The notes beneath the pieces were generated by a model. The model saw only the letters and a program-made list of their open reading frames with translations, was not told the origin of the DNA and did not search any database. A program made the position numbers and the translations under genes. A stretch of DNA of 64,000 bases from Leuconostoc mesenteroides subsp. mesenteroides ATCC 8293 (GTDB lineage Bacteria; Bacillota; Bacilli; Lactobacillales; Lactobacillaceae): the NCBI RefSeq assembly GCF_000014445.1, contig NC_008531.1, positions 155,001-219,000 on the forward strand. The letters run 5' to 3'. Position 1 is the stretch's first letter. Each line of letters starts with the position of its first letter. Positions 9,800-20,680 of this stretch are shown in pieces.

Positions 9800-9856
9800 G
9801 GTGTTTGTCACACACAAGCACCGTCAAAAAGCGAACACAACTATGTGTCGCTTTTT
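9800..9856 (+). terminator. Two hairpins between rpsG and fusA, the second terminator-like
   Basis: GGTGTTTGT (9800-9808) pairs with ACAAGCACC (9814-9822), nine pairs. Directly after, AAAAAGCGA plus CACA (9826-9839) pairs with TGTG plus TCGCTTTTT (9844-9856) and ends in a T-run. It could attenuate transcription into fusA or protect the rpsL-rpsG 3' end. No clear separate fusA promoter was found. Confidence 0.65.
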
Positions 9857-9891
9857 GTTGCATATAGAACTAAACCAGGAGATAACTCACA

Positions 9892-12003
9892 ATGGCAAAA
9901 CGTGAATACCCACTAGAACGTACACGTAATATCGGAATCATGGCCCACATTGATGCGGGTAAGACAACGACTACTGAACGTATCTTGTACTATACAGGTA
10001 AAATTCACAAAATTGGTGAAACACATGATGGTGCTTCACAAATGGATTTCATGGAACAAGAAAAGGAACGTGGAATCACTATCCAATCAGCTGCTACAAC
10101 AGCTGTATGGCATGGTTTCTTTGACCAATTCGCTAAAACACCTTACCGTGTCAACATCATTGATACACCAGGGCACGTTGATTTCACAATTGAAGTTGAA
10201 CGTGCATTGCGTGTTTTGGATGGTGCCGTAGCGGTTTTGGATGGCGCTGCCGGTGTTGAACCACAAACTGAAACAGTTTGGCGTCAGGCAACAACATATG
10301 ATGTACCACGTATCGTATTTGTTAACAAAATGGATAAGTTGGGTGCTGACTTCCAAATGTCAGTGGATTCAATTCACGAACGTTTGCAAGTTAATGCAGA
10401 AGCTATTCAATGGCCAATTGGTGCTGAAGATGACTTCGAAGCGGTTATTGACTTAATCACACAAGAAGCATACTATCCTGAAGATGATTTGGGCGAAAAG
10501 TGGGCACCTCGTGAAATTCCTGAAGAATTGAAGGAATTAGCAGAAGAAAAGCGCAACACATTGATTGAAGCTGTAGCTGATGTTGATGATGATTTGATGG
10601 AAAAGTATCTTGAAGGTGAAGATATTTCAATCGAAGAATTAAAAGCTGCAATTCGTCGTGCTACTTTGGCATTGCAATTCTACCCAGTTCTTGCAGGCTC
10701 TGCCTACAAGGATAAGGGTGTCCAAATGATGTTGGATGCGGTTGTTGATTATTTGCCAGGACCTTTGGATGTTAAGCCATATATCGCTAACGACCCAAAG
10801 ACTGATGAAGAAATTGACTTGATTGCTGATGATTCAAAGCCATTTGCTGCTTTGGCATTTAAAATCATGACTGATCCATTCGTTGGTCGTTTGACATTTA
10901 TGCGTGTGTATACTGGTACTTTGAAGTCTGGTTCATACGTACAAAACACATCTTCTGATACTCGTGAACGTGTTGGTCGTTTGCTACAAATGCATGCTAC
11001 TTCACGTACTGAAATCGAAGAGGTATTCTCAGGTGATATCGCTGCTGCGATTGGCTTGAAGAATACAACAACTGGTGATTCATTGACAGATGTTAGTCAT
11101 CAATTGATTCTTGAATCAATGGAATTCCCAGAACCTGTTATTGAATTGGCTATTGAGCCAAAGACAAAGGCTGACCAAGACAAGTTGTCAAATGCTATTC
11201 AAAAGTTAGCTGAAGAAGATCCATCATTCCGTGCAACAACAAACCAAGAAACTGGTCAAACTTTGATCGCTGGAATGGGTGAATTGCAATTGGATATCAT
11301 GGTTGATCGTATGCGCCGTGAGTTTAACGTTGAAGCAACCGTTGGTGCGCCTCAAGTTGCTTATCGTGAAGCGTTTACCAAGACAGTTCAAGCTCGTGGA
11401 TTCTTCAAACGTCAATCTGGTGGTAAGGGTCAATATGGTGATGTTTATATTGAATTCGCACCAAACGAAGAAGGCGCTGGCTTTGAATTCGAAGATGCTA
11501 TTGTTGGTGGTGTTGTGCCACGTGAATACATCCCTTCAGTTGAAGCTGGTTTGAAGGATGCATTAAATGCTGGTCCTTTGGCTGGATTCCCATTAGTTGA
11601 CTTGAAGGCTAAGTTGTATGATGGTTCATATCACGATGTCGATTCTAGTGAAGCTGCCTTTAAGATTGCTGCATCATTGGCTTTGAAGGAAGCTGCAAAG
11701 ACGGCTGGTGCGGTTATTCTTGAACCTATCATGGCTGTTGATATTGTTGCACCTGAAGACAACCTTGGTGATGTTATGGGACACGTCTCAGCTCGCCGTG
11801 GTATGATCGAAGGTCAAGAATCACGTGGACCCGTATTGGCTGTTAAGGCTAAGGTTCCTTTGTCAGAAATGTTTGGTTATGCAACTACTTTGCGTTCAGC
11901 TACGCAAGGTCGTGGTACATTCCAGATGGTATTTGACCACTATGAAGCTGTTCCTAAGAACATTCAAGAAGAAATCATCAAGACAAACGGTCAAGAAGAT
12001 TAA
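9892..12003 (+). CDS. fusA: Translation elongation factor G
   Basis: The GTPase that drives translocation of tRNA and mRNA on the ribosome. The 703 aa hold the five EF-G domains: G1 AHIDAGKTT near residue 18, the switch regions [17 protein letters not shown] and NKMD, and the C-terminal domain ending in NGQED. ACCAGGAGATAAC is the SD. It follows rpsG after a gap with a terminator-like hairpin. The tuf gene that often follows is not here; a very strong terminator ends the operon. Confidence 0.98.
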   Translation: MAKREYPLERTRNIGIMAHIDAGKTTTTERILYYTGKIHKIGETHDGASQMDFMEQEKERGITIQSAATTAVWHGFFDQFAKTPYRVNIIDTPGHVDFTIEVERALRVLDGAVAVLDGAAGVEPQTETVWRQATTYDVPRIVFVNKMDKLGADFQMSVDSIHERLQVNAEAIQWPIGAEDDFEAVIDLITQEAYYPEDDLGEKWAPREIPEELKELAEEKRNTLIEAVADVDDDLMEKYLEGEDISIEELKAAIRRATLALQFYPVLAGSAYKDKGVQMMLDAVVDYLPGPLDVKPYIANDPKTDEEIDLIADDSKPFAALAFKIMTDPFVGRLTFMRVYTGTLKSGSYVQNTSSDTRERVGRLLQMHATSRTEIEEVFSGDIAAAIGLKNTTTGDSLTDVSHQLILESMEFPEPVIELAIEPKTKADQDKLSNAIQKLAEEDPSFRATTNQETGQTLIAGMGELQLDIMVDRMRREFNVEATVGAPQVAYREAFTKTVQARGFFKRQSGGKGQYGDVYIEFAPNEEGAGFEFEDAIVGGVVPREYIPSVEAGLKDALNAGPLAGFPLVDLKAKLYDGSYHDVDSSEAAFKIAASLALKEAAKTAGAVILEPIMAVDIVAPEDNLGDVMGHVSARRGMIEGQESRGPVLAVKAKVPLSEMFGYATTLRSATQGRGTFQMVFDHYEAVPKNIQEEIIKTNGQED

Positions 12004-12043
12004 TTCTAATATTTAAATATTTAACTGACAGATGGTTCAGTAT

Positions 12044-12080
12044 AAACGGCGTCACTCATATTGAGTGACGCCGTTTTAAT
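12044..12080 (+). terminator. Strong terminator of the str operon
   Basis: A perfect 15-bp stem (12044-12058 with 12062-12076) around a 3-nt loop, GC-rich at its middle, followed by TTTT-AAT. The most stable hairpin seen in the window. Confidence 0.9.
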
Positions 12081-12093
12081 AGGAAAAAGTAAA

Positions 12094-13287
12094 ATGCTGA
12101 AAAATAATAAAAATCATAGTAAATTTTTAGTACCCGGGATAATTGTTGTGGGAATGGTTTTACGCTTACCCTTCACGTCTATTCCACCGATATTGGGGAA
12201 TATTGCGCGTTCATTGCATGTACCGGTTTCTAGTCTAGGAATCTTAACAACGATACCTTTATTGGCGTTCGCCATTTTTTCAGTTTTTGCGCCAAAGGTA
12301 GCACAAAAGTTGGGGTTAGAACGTGCTTTCACACTCATGCTTGGATTGCTTATTATTGGTTCGTTCATTCGAATCTTAAATACACCGCTTCTCTACATTG
12401 GTACGGCATGCATAGGAGTTGCAATTGCACATATGAACGTTTTATTGCCTAGTGTGATTCGAACGTATTTCCCACAAAAAGTTGGTTTTATGACTTCGAT
12501 ATTTACATTTAGTATGATGCTAGCGACTGCTATAGGGGCTGCGTTATCGGCACCTATTACTGCTGTAACTGGTTGGCATACATTTATAATTTTGTTAACA
12601 GTTTTACTAATAATCGCATTACTTGTTTGGTTACCTAATCAAAATTTTGTTCATAATAATCAAACAACTGTTAAAACAAAATCTGAGAATGTTTTGAAAC
12701 CCAGTATTTGGCGAAATAAGTATGCTTGGCTATTGTTGTTTTTTAGTGGTGTACAGTCAATTATGTTTTATATTCTCTTGGCCTGGGGACCAACGATGGC
12801 AGTGCAGACCGGTTTGTCGGCTTCTACGGCCAGCCTGTTTGCTGGCTTGAATTCATTGATTGGTCTGCCATTTGCTTTGTTTATTCCATCAATTGTTGCC
12901 AGACTTGATAGTGGGCAACGGCAGTGGCTAGTGGGGATGTTCTCAATATTGGGCACTTTAGGATATATGTTGTTACTTTTCCCGCAAGGAACGTTTACCT
13001 ATTGGCTGATCGTTAATCTATTAATCGGGGTTGGCACATCAGCATTATTCCCATACTTAATGACAACGTTTAGTCTAAAAACTAGTAATGCAGAACAAAC
13101 AGCACGGCTGTCTGGCATGGCACAAAGCGGTGGCTATTTATTAGCTGCAACTGGGCCACTGTTATTTGGTTATGCATATGGTTGGTTTCATTCTTGGATT
13201 CCGCAAATTATTATGTTAATTATCTTATTTATTCTGATGACAGTTGCAATATTAATTGTGGAAAATCAAGATAAAATTTTGGATTAA
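12094..13287 (+). CDS. MFS transporter, CynX/NimT-like
   Basis: A 397-aa major facilitator with about twelve hydrophobic helices. It resembles the CynX/NimT group (cyanate or nitroimidazole transporters), with the N-terminal [17 protein letters not shown] block and the motif-A-like loop [12 protein letters not shown]. The substrate cannot be read from the sequence. The ATG at 12094 is chosen because AGGAAAAAG lies just upstream; the open frame before it runs through the fusA terminator. It has its own terminator and no operon partner. Confidence 0.75.
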   Translation: MLKNNKNHSKFLVPGIIVVGMVLRLPFTSIPPILGNIARSLHVPVSSLGILTTIPLLAFAIFSVFAPKVAQKLGLERAFTLMLGLLIIGSFIRILNTPLLYIGTACIGVAIAHMNVLLPSVIRTYFPQKVGFMTSIFTFSMMLATAIGAALSAPITAVTGWHTFIILLTVLLIIALLVWLPNQNFVHNNQTTVKTKSENVLKPSIWRNKYAWLLLFFSGVQSIMFYILLAWGPTMAVQTGLSASTASLFAGLNSLIGLPFALFIPSIVARLDSGQRQWLVGMFSILGTLGYMLLLFPQGTFTYWLIVNLLIGVGTSALFPYLMTTFSLKTSNAEQTARLSGMAQSGGYLLAATGPLLFGYAYGWFHSWIPQIIMLIILFILMTVAILIVENQDKILD

Positions 13288-13313
13288 AAAGCGCAAGTCA
13301 TCGCGCTTTTTTT
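13287..13313 (+). terminator. Terminator of the MFS gene
   Basis: AAAAGCGC (13287-13294) pairs with GCGCTTTT (13303-13310) and continues into TTTT. Confidence 0.85.
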
Positions 13314-13367
13314 GTTTTTATAATTAGTGTAAAATGTATTCTATTGAAAAGATTCGAGGGTGAGCAA

Positions 13368-14474
13368 GTGAGTGAGAAACAAGTACCAATTATTGCTTTT
13401 AATCAAGTAGATTTGTCTTTTGGAGATACACATGTTTTAAATAATGTTGATTTAGAAATAGAAGCTGGTAAATTTTATACTTTACTTGGACCATCTGGTT
13501 CAGGAAAATCAACTATCTTGAAACTGATTTCTGGACAGCTAACGGCTGACTCAGGAGATATATCTTTTGAAGGTCAACGTGTTAATGATGTACCTGCGGA
13601 AAAGAGAAAAGTGAATACCGTATTCCAAAACTATGCATTATTTCCAAATATGAATGTTTTTGATAACGTTGCTTTCGGTCCAACTTTAAAAGGAATGAAT
13701 AAGACGGAAATTAAGAACAAAGTGAAAGAAATGCTTAATTTGGTCAAGTTAAGTGATTTTGTTGATCGCGAGATTGATGAGTTATCAGGAGGGCAACAGC
13801 AACGCGTTGCGATTGCGCGTGCTTTGGCTAATGACCCAGAGGTTTTATTACTTGATGAGCCTTTGTCAGCTTTAGACTACAAGCTACGTAAAAGTATGCA
13901 ATATGAACTTCGAGAAATTCAACAGCGCTTAGGGATTACTTTTGTTTTCGTGACACATGACCAAGAAGAAGCATTGGCTATGTCTGATTGGATATTTGTT
14001 ATGAATGATGGTGTAATTCAACAAAATGGTTCACCAGAAGATATTTATGATGAACCAATCAATCACTTTGTTGCTGATTTTATTGGTGAGAGCAATATTG
14101 TTGATGGCATCATGAAGGAAGATTATGTGGTCCATTTTGTGGGTAAAGATTTTGAAAATGTTGATGCAGGAATGCGCCCCAACGAGAGAGTTGAAGTAGT
14201 GTTACGACCTGAGGACTTAGATTTGACGTCCATTGAAAATGGTAAATTAGTCGTTACTATTGAAGACCAGTCATTTAGAGGAGACTACTATGAAATTACG
14301 GCTAGAGATGATGATGGCAATGAATGGCAAGTTCAGGCAACAAATTCGGCAATAATTGGTGCTAGAGTAGGTTTGACATTTGATCCTGAGGATATCCACA
14401 TTATGCGATTTAATGAGTCTGAGGACGATTTTGATGCGCGTCTGGAAAGTTATGAGGACGATGATGAAATCTAA
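13368..14474 (+). CDS. potA: Spermidine/putrescine ABC transporter ATP-binding protein
   Basis: The ATPase of a polyamine importer. The 368 aa show Walker [10 protein letters not shown] near residue 40, signature LSGGQQQR near 138, Walker [12 protein letters not shown] and the H-loop VTHDQEEA, followed by a TOBE-like C-terminal domain with [10 protein letters not shown]. The GTG at 13368 is the likely start (GAGGGTG upstream); a TTG at 13344 is in frame but has no SD. The 3' end overlaps potB by 11 nt, showing a coupled potABCD operon. Confidence 0.9.
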
Positions 14475-15282
14475 ACAACAACGTCAAATATTTTATATTG
14501 TTCCTTATGGCATCTGGCTATTACTATTTGTGATTGCGCCATTGATACTAATGTTATTTCAGTCATTTACTACTGCTAGTGGACATTTCACATTTAGCAA
14601 TTATGCGGCCTATTTTGGCAGTGGAACATATTTGCGAATGACTTTCAACTCAGTATGGTACGCATTTTTGATAACAGTGATTACTTTAGTGATTAGTTAC
14701 CCAACTGCCTATTTATTGAATCAACTGAAACAAAAACAGTTCTGGCTATTGTTAGTCATATTGCCTACATGGATTAATTTACTGTTAAAAACGTATGCTT
14801 TTATTGGACTATTGTCCAAGACTGGGACTGTGAATAATTTCATTTCACTTTGGGGCATTGCGCCCCAACAGCTCTTATTTTCGGACTGGAGTTTTTTGCT
14901 GGTAGCGGCGTATATCGAAATTCCTTTTATGATTTTACCCATTTTTAATTCGTTAGCGGAGATTGATTCAAGACTTTCTCAGGCTAGCCACGATTTGGGT
15001 GCTAATAAGTGGCAGACACTCCGCTACGTTATCTTCCCATTGTCGATGCCAGGTGTTAAGGCCGGTATTCAGGCAGTGTTTATTCCTAGTTTGTCATTAT
15101 TTATGATTACACGCTTGATTGGAGGTAATCGAGTGATTACCCTAGGAACCGCAATTGAAGAGCACTTTTTGGTCACACAAAATTGGCAAATTGGTTCAAC
15201 GATTGGCGTAGTTTTGATTGCTGCAATGATTGCTACAATGCTGCTGACACGTGATCGTACACGTAAAAATCTAAGAAAGTGA
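14464..15282 (+). CDS. potB: Spermidine/putrescine ABC transporter permease PotB
   Basis: One of two membrane permeases of the polyamine importer. It has about six transmembrane helices and the EAA-type loop [20 protein letters not shown] that docks on PotA. The ATG at 14464 fits the GAGG at 14454-14457 better than the adjacent ATG at 14461. Length 272 aa. It overlaps the end of potA and precedes potC by 13 nt. Confidence 0.9.
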
Positions 15283-15295
15283 GGTATGGCTAATC

Positions 15296-16126
15296 ATGCA
15301 TAAAAAATTTAGATGGTCTAATTTGTATTTAGTGTTTGTATTTGTTTTGTTGTACTTACCTATTTTCTTTTTGATTATTTACTCCTTTAATGCAGGAGAT
15401 GTTATGCAAGGATGGGATGGCTTTTCGTTGAAGCATTACACCGAGCTCTTTGTCGACACAAGAATTTTAGAGATTGTGGTTAACACATTTCTGGTTGCGT
15501 TATTATCTTCACTACTGGCTAGTATAATTGGCACAGCAGGGGCCCTATATATCTATAATCAACGTCATCAATTGGCGAAAAATATTTTCTTGTCACTTAA
15601 TAATATTTTACTTGTTTCTCCGGATGTTATTATTGGCGCCTCATTTTTAATTCTATTTACCGTTGTTGGTTTTACACTCGGTTTTACTTCCGTTCTACTT
15701 TCGCATATTGCTTTTAGTATACCGATTGTTGTTTTGATGGTATTACCTCGTTTACAGGAGATGAATCCTTATTTAGTCACCGCAGCCAAGGATCTTGGTG
15801 CCAATAATTTACAGATGTTGTCTAGGGTAGTATTACCAGTTATATCACCGGGAATTTTAGCGGGATTTTTTATGGCGTTTACTTACTCACTGGACGACTT
15901 TGCAGTGACGTTCTTTGTAACAGGAAATGGTTTTTCAACTTTGTCAGTTGAAATATATTCCCGTGCGCGCCAAGGGGTTAGTTTAGAAATCAATGCGTTA
16001 TCGGCCATGATGTTTTTGGTTTCACTACTATTAGTATTAATCTATTATTTTATTTCCAACAGATCTTCTAAAGGCAAAAAGCGCGGCGGAACAAACCTTG
16101 TAATGCCAGCTACGGAGGGACTGTAA
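15296..16126 (+). CDS. potC: Spermidine/putrescine ABC transporter permease PotC
   Basis: The second permease subunit, 276 aa, with about six helices and the EAA loop TAAKDLGANNLQMLSRVVLP. The N-terminal YLPIFFLIIYSFN block is typical of PotC. It is one base away from potD. The C-terminus is basic (SSKGKKRGG), consistent with a cytoplasmic end. Confidence 0.9.
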   Translation: MHKKFRWSNLYLVFVFVLLYLPIFFLIIYSFNAGDVMQGWDGFSLKHYTELFVDTRILEIVVNTFLVALLSSLLASIIGTAGALYIYNQRHQLAKNIFLSLNNILLVSPDVIIGASFLILFTVVGFTLGFTSVLLSHIAFSIPIVVLMVLPRLQEMNPYLVTAAKDLGANNLQMLSRVVLPVISPGILAGFFMAFTYSLDDFAVTFFVTGNGFSTLSVEIYSRARQGVSLEINALSAMMFLVSLLLVLIYYFISNRSSKGKKRGGTNLVMPATEGL

Positions 16127-16127
16127 G

Positions 16128-17207
16128 ATGAAAAAATTATTATCCAGTGTAGTGGGGATATTAATTGTTGTTGCTTTACTCATTAGTGCGCAGCATTATT
16201 TTTCGGCACAGACAGGCACGGGGGACAAGAGCGGCAAAGTTTTGAATTTATATAACTGGGGAGATTATATTGATCCTGCCTTATTAAAAAAATTTACCAA
16301 AGAAACTGGCTATAAAGTTAGTTATGAAACTTTTGATTCAAACGAAGCGATGTATATGAAAGTTAAGCAAGGCAGTACATCGTACGACTTAGCAGTGCCT
16401 TCAGAATATATGATTGAAAAAATGAAAGCAGATAATTTACTATTACCACTTGACCATAGTAAATTAACTGGTTTGAATAATTACGATAGTCGTTTTCTAA
16501 ATCAATCTTTTGATAAAGGCAATAAATATTCGGTTCCCTACTTTTGGGGTACACTTGGCATTATTTACAATGATAAATATGTCAAAGCCAAAGACATTCA
16601 ACATTGGGATGATCTTTGGTCATCAAAGTTTAAAAATCAAATCATGTTAATTGATTCAGCAAGAGATGTTTTGGGTATCACTTTAATTACACAAGGGAAG
16701 TCCGTGAATAATAAATCGGTAGCTGATTTAGCTGCAGCACAAGGAAAACTAACAACCTTGATGCCGAATGTCAAAGCGATTATTGCTGACGAGATTAAAA
16801 TGTATATGGCTCAGGATGAAGCTGCAATAGCCGTCACCTATTCTGGTGAAGCTGCAGAAGCAATGGACAAAAATTCTCATTTGCATTATGTTGTACCTAA
16901 TGAGGGATCGAATTTGTGGTTTGACAACATTGTGATGCCAAAAAATGCTAAACATAAAGCAGCAGCATATGCATTTTTGAATTTCATGAGTGAACCGAAA
17001 AACGCTGCTCAAAATGCAGAGTATATTGGTTATGCTACACCAAATAAGAAGGCGTTGTCGTTATTACCAAAATCAATTCGGGAAGATAAACAGTTTTATC
17101 CAGATGAAAAAACAGTCCGAAATTTACAAACATATGATGATTTAGGACAAAAATGGACAGAGAAGTATAATGATGCATTCTTAGAGTTTAAGATGACGCA
17201 GCGATGA
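16128..17207 (+). CDS. potD: Spermidine/putrescine-binding protein PotD
   Basis: The extracellular polyamine receptor of PotABC, 359 aa. An N-terminal hydrophobic segment (residues 5-23) is followed by the mature start near KVLNLYNWGDYIDP, the hallmark of PotD. Trp and acidic residues typical of the polyamine pocket occur in NWGDYID and YFWGTLG. There is no lipobox cysteine after the signal, unlike most Gram-positive binding proteins, so it may stay attached by an uncleaved N-terminal helix. Last gene of the operon, followed by a perfect terminator. Confidence 0.9.
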   Translation: MKKLLSSVVGILIVVALLISAQHYFSAQTGTGDKSGKVLNLYNWGDYIDPALLKKFTKETGYKVSYETFDSNEAMYMKVKQGSTSYDLAVPSEYMIEKMKADNLLLPLDHSKLTGLNNYDSRFLNQSFDKGNKYSVPYFWGTLGIIYNDKYVKAKDIQHWDDLWSSKFKNQIMLIDSARDVLGITLITQGKSVNNKSVADLAAAQGKLTTLMPNVKAIIADEIKMYMAQDEAAIAVTYSGEAAEAMDKNSHLHYVVPNEGSNLWFDNIVMPKNAKHKAAAYAFLNFMSEPKNAAQNAEYIGYATPNKKALSLLPKSIREDKQFYPDEKTVRNLQTYDDLGQKWTEKYNDAFLEFKMTQR

Positions 17208-17280
17208 AATAAAGTTAGTAGATTTAGTTGTGGAAATTTATTGAAAGAGGGTAATAAACATTTTTAAATTAAAAGAACAA

Positions 17281-17305
17281 AACCCTTGCCTTGCAAGGGT
17301 TTTTC
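17281..17305 (+). terminator. Terminator of potABCD
   Basis: AACCCTTGC (17281-17289), loop CTT, GCAAGGGTT (17293-17301), then T residues. Confidence 0.9.
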
Positions 17306-17308
17306 TGT

Positions 17309-17503
17309 TATTATATTTAAGTACGCTTTTGGAACAGTAGTAGTAAAACCCTACCGAAAGCCTAGTGTATCAATGTTTAGCGATGATGATTAAGGTTGCG
17401 ACACGCGCGGCCGCGTTGCCATGGGCGCGCAAAACACAAGCAGTGTTGTCGGTTTTTAATCGAAGTTAGCTGATTTACAAAATCAACGAGGAGGCATGAA
17501 ATA
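17309..17503 (+). promoter_or_regulatory. S10 operon promoter region and GC-rich leader
   Basis: TATTAT/TATATT at 17309-17317 lies just after the potD terminator and is the likely -10; the -35 is unclear. The leader of about 180 nt contains ACCGA near 17352 that can pair with TCGGT near 17450, enclosing a GC-rich block at 17399-17430 with the hairpin ACGCG-CGGC-CGCGT and an AACAC/GTGTT hairpin near 17435. It fits a regulatory leader of a ribosomal protein operon. GGAGG is the rpsJ SD. Confidence 0.55.
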
Positions 17504-17812
17504 ATGGCACAAAAGAAGATCCGTATCCGTTTGAAGGCATACGAACACCGTATCTTGGACCAATCAGCAGAAAAGATTGTTGAAACGGCCAAGCGTACGG
17601 GCGCAGAAATTGCTGGTCCTATTCCGCTACCAACTGAACGTACATTATATACAATTTTACGTTCACCACATAAGCATAAGGATAGCCGTGAGCAATTTGA
17701 AATGCGTACGCACAAGCGTTTGATCGACATTGTGAACCCTACTGACAAGACAGTTGACGCATTGCGTAAGCTTGAATTGCCATCAGGTGTTGCAATTGAA
17801 ATCAAGTTGTAA
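17504..17812 (+). CDS. rpsJ: 30S ribosomal protein S10
   Basis: S10 is a head protein of the 30S subunit and, with NusB, a transcription antitermination factor. The 102 aa show [18 protein letters not shown] at the start and [13 protein letters not shown] near residue 70. ACGAGGAGGCATG gives a strong SD. First gene of the S10 cluster; the leader upstream is structured and GC-rich. Confidence 0.98.
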   Translation: MAQKKIRIRLKAYEHRILDQSAEKIVETAKRTGAEIAGPIPLPTERTLYTILRSPHKHKDSREQFEMRTHKRLIDIVNPTDKTVDALRKLELPSGVAIEIKL

Positions 17813-17885
17813 TCCATAACGGATATAACTTTCATGCCTCATTGAGGCAAAATTAAAATAAGAAAAATATTTAAGGAGATTAGTC

Positions 17886-18572
17886 ATGACTAAAGGTATC
17901 TTAGGCCGCAAAGTCGGTATGACTCAGGTTTTTACAGAATCTGGTGAATTGATCGCCGTGACTGCTGTTGAAGCAACACCAAACGTCGTTTTGCAAGTAA
18001 AAAATGCAGAAACAGACGGATACAGTGCTATTCAACTTGGTTACCAAGACAAGCGCACAGTTTTGTCAAACAAACCTGAACAAGGCCATGCTTCAAAAGC
18101 AAATACGGCCCCTAAGCGCTACGTTCGTGAAATCCGCAATGCGGGAGACGAATTTAACGTTGGGGATGAGATTAAGGTTGACACATTCCAAGCGGGCGAA
18201 TACGTCGACGTAACAGGAATCACGAAGGGACATGGTTTCCAAGGTGCTATCAAGCGTTTGGGACAGTCTCGTGGTCCTATGACTCACGGTTCTCGTTACC
18301 ACCGTCGCCCAGGTTCAATGGGTGCTATTATTAACCGCGTTTTCAAGGGTAAGCTTTTGCCAGGACGTATGGGTAATAATAAGCGAACAATGCAAAATAT
18401 TGCCATTGTTCATGTTGATGTTGAAAACAATTTGTTGCTTTTGAAGGGTAACGTACCTGGTGCTAACAAATCACTTTTGACAGTCAAATCAACTGTAAAA
18501 GTAAACGCAAAGCATCCTGAAGTTAAGATGGCTAATGCATCTGCATCTGCTACTAACTCAGAAGAAGCTTAA
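17886..18572 (+). CDS. rplC: 50S ribosomal protein L3
   Basis: L3 initiates 50S assembly and reaches the peptidyl transferase centre. The 228 aa start [15 protein letters not shown] and contain the conserved [25 protein letters not shown] region (residues about 117-140). The C-terminal tail [12 protein letters not shown] is a short acidic extension. Between rpsJ and rplC a small TGCCTC/GAGGCA hairpin lies at about 17835-17850. Confidence 0.98.
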   Translation: MTKGILGRKVGMTQVFTESGELIAVTAVEATPNVVLQVKNAETDGYSAIQLGYQDKRTVLSNKPEQGHASKANTAPKRYVREIRNAGDEFNVGDEIKVDTFQAGEYVDVTGITKGHGFQGAIKRLGQSRGPMTHGSRYHRRPGSMGAIINRVFKGKLLPGRMGNNKRTMQNIAIVHVDVENNLLLLKGNVPGANKSLLTVKSTVKVNAKHPEVKMANASASATNSEEA

Positions 18573-18604
18573 TATAAATTATATAGAAAGGAGAACAATC
18601 AATC

Positions 18605-19228
18605 ATGACTAAAGTTGCTGTATTAAAGCAAGATGGTAGTCAAGCTGCAGAAATTGAATTAAATGACGCAGTATTCGCCATCGAACCTAACAACGCCGTT
18701 ATTACTGATGCAGTATTGATGCAACGCGCATCATTGCGTCAAGGTACACATGCTGTTAAGAATCGTTCTGCGGTTTCTGGTGGTGGACGTAAGCCTTGGA
18801 AGCAAAAGGGTACTGGTCGTGCACGTGCCGGTTCAATTCGTGAACCTCAGTTCCGTGGTGGTGGAATTGTTTTCGGACCTTCACCACGTTCATATGCTTA
18901 CCGTATTAACCGTAAGGCATATCAATTGGCATTAAAGTCAGTTTTGTCACAAAAAGTCGCTGATAACAAGTTGGTAGTTGTTGATGCTTTGTCATTTGAA
19001 GCACCAAAAACACAAGACTTTAAGAAAGTTTTGGCAAACTTGTCAGCTGATAAAAAGACATTAGTAGTTGTTGATGAAGACAACGAAAACGCAATCTTGT
19101 CAGCACGTAACTTGGCTAATGTTCAAGTTATGACAACAAAGGGTATCAACGTGCTTGATGTTGTTAATGCAGATAAGCTGGTGATTGTTCAATCATCAAT
19201 CGAAGAAATCCAAGGAGGTCTTGCCTAA
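18605..19228 (+). CDS. rplD: 50S ribosomal protein L4
   Basis: L4 lines the peptide exit tunnel. The 207 aa include the tunnel loop [19 protein letters not shown] (residues about 60-78). In some bacteria L4 represses its own operon through the S10 leader; that is possible here given the structured leader but not shown. AAAGGAGAACAA is the SD. Its stop codon overlaps the rplW start. Confidence 0.98.
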   Translation: MTKVAVLKQDGSQAAEIELNDAVFAIEPNNAVITDAVLMQRASLRQGTHAVKNRSAVSGGGRKPWKQKGTGRARAGSIREPQFRGGGIVFGPSPRSYAYRINRKAYQLALKSVLSQKVADNKLVVVDALSFEAPKTQDFKKVLANLSADKKTLVVVDEDNENAILSARNLANVQVMTTKGINVLDVVNADKLVIVQSSIEEIQGGLA

Positions 19229-19515
19229 TGGATGCACGCGATATTATCCGTCGCCCTATCATCACCGAAGCTTCAATGGCGCAAACAGAACGTAAGCGTT
19301 ATGTCTTCGAAGTTGATACGCGCGCAACAAAGCCTGAAATTAAAAAAGCTATCGAAGAAATCTTTGAAGTTAAAGTTTCTGGTTTAAACACAGCGAACGT
19401 TCGTGGCAAGAAAAAGCGCCAAGGCCGTTATGTTGGTTACACACGTAAATTAAAGAAGGCAACCGTTACGTTGTCAAAAGATTCAAAAGATATTCAAATC
19501 TTTAACGAAGGTTAA
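19228..19515 (+). CDS. rplW: 50S ribosomal protein L23
   Basis: L23 sits at the exit tunnel mouth and docks trigger factor and SRP. The 95 aa contain [14 protein letters not shown] at the N-terminus and the basic [19 protein letters not shown] region. The AAGGAGG SD lies in the last codons of rplD, and the two genes overlap at TAATG, so translation is coupled. Confidence 0.98.
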   Translation: MDARDIIRRPIITEASMAQTERKRYVFEVDTRATKPEIKKAIEEIFEVKVSGLNTANVRGKKKRQGRYVGYTRKLKKATVTLSKDSKDIQIFNEG

Positions 19516-19536
19516 TCTAAATAGGAGGATAAGACA

Positions 19537-20370
19537 TTGGCTATCAAGAGTTATAAGCCAACTTCTGCCGGACGTCGTAATATGACGACTTCAGATTTCG
19601 CTGAAATCACGAAGACAACGCCCGAAAAGAGTTTGTTGGCCAAAAAGTCAAAGACTGGTGCACGTAATGCATCTGGTCGTATGACAGTTCGCCACCATGC
19701 TGGTGGACATAAGCAAGCCTACCGTATCGTAGACTTCAAGCGTACTAAAGATGACAAGACAGCTACTGTAAAAGCTATCGAATATGATCCAAATCGTACT
19801 GCTAACATTGCTTTGTTAGTATACGAAGATGGTATCAAGTCATATATCTTGGCGCCAAAGGGATTGAAGGTTGGCGACAAAGTTCAATCTGGTCCTGATG
19901 CCGACATTAAGCCCGGCAATGCCTTGCCATTGAGTGCTATTCCTGAAGGTACTTTGATTCACAATATCGAATTGAAGCCTGGTAAGGGTGGACAATTGGC
20001 TCGTTCAGCTGGTGCATCAGCACAAATTTTGGGACGTGATGGTAAATATATCATCGTTCGTTTGACTTCAGGTGAAGTTCGTTTGGTATTAGCTACAAAC
20101 CGTGCAACAATCGGTGAAGTTGGTAATGCTGAGCATTCATTGATTAACTGGGGTAAAGCTGGTCGTAACCGTTGGCGTGGAAAGCGTCCACACGTTCGTG
20201 GATCAGTTATGAACCCTAACGACCATCCACACGGTGGTGGTGAAGGTAAAGCACCAGTTGGTCGTCCAAGTCCTATGTCACCATGGGGTAAGAAGACTGC
20301 CGGTAAGAAGACTCGCGATAAGAAGAAGGCTTCAACAAAGTTTATCGTTCGCGGTCGTAAGAGTAAGTAA
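19537..20370 (+). CDS. rplB: 50S ribosomal protein L2
   Basis: L2 is needed for subunit joining and peptidyl transfer. The 277 aa contain the RNA-binding and [19 protein letters not shown] regions; the conserved catalytic-centre His is in [16 protein letters not shown]. Translation starts at TTG (19537) behind AGGAGG, an uncommon start codon. The C-terminal region is rich in lysine. Confidence 0.98.
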   Translation: MAIKSYKPTSAGRRNMTTSDFAEITKTTPEKSLLAKKSKTGARNASGRMTVRHHAGGHKQAYRIVDFKRTKDDKTATVKAIEYDPNRTANIALLVYEDGIKSYILAPKGLKVGDKVQSGPDADIKPGNALPLSAIPEGTLIHNIELKPGKGGQLARSAGASAQILGRDGKYIIVRLTSGEVRLVLATNRATIGEVGNAEHSLINWGKAGRNRWRGKRPHVRGSVMNPNDHPHGGGEGKAPVGRPSPMSPWGKKTAGKKTRDKKKASTKFIVRGRKSK

Positions 20371-20387
20371 GGGAAAGGAGACAACTA

Positions 20388-20666
20388 ATGGCTCGTAGTT
20401 TAAAAAAGGGACCATTTGCGGACCCACACTTGCTTAAGAAGATTGAAGCGCAAGTTGATTCTGAAAAGAAATCAGTGATCAAGACTTGGTCACGTCGTTC
20501 AACAATCTTCCCAAGCTTCATCGGCTTTACAATTGCCGTTTATGATGGTCGCAAGCACGTTCCAGTTTATGTGCAAGAAGATATGGTCGGACACAAGTTA
20601 GGTGAATTCGTACCAACTCGTACGTTCAAGGGACACAAGAACGACGATAAAAAGACTGGTAAATAA
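20388..20666 (+). CDS. rpsS: 30S ribosomal protein S19
   Basis: S19 forms a complex with S13 in the 30S head. The 92 aa start [14 protein letters not shown] and contain the [21 protein letters not shown] core and the VPTRTFKGH motif. GGGAAAGGAGAC is the SD; it lies 17 nt behind rplB and 14 nt before rplV. Confidence 0.98.
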   Translation: MARSLKKGPFADPHLLKKIEAQVDSEKKSVIKTWSRRSTIFPSFIGFTIAVYDGRKHVPVYVQEDMVGHKLGEFVPTRTFKGHKNDDKKTGK

Positions 20667-20680
20667 GGAGGAAGTGAAAA

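Noticed and set aside
17405..17416. GC palindrome with a NotI site as an attachment or replication site
   Set aside because: It sits in a ribosomal leader with other hairpins; no integrase, repeat or dnaA box is near.
19959..20384. A 141-aa minus-strand frame over rplB and similar frames opposite clpC, fusA and rpsC
   Set aside because: No SD, no recognisable domains, and composition explained by the codon bias of the real gene on the other strand.
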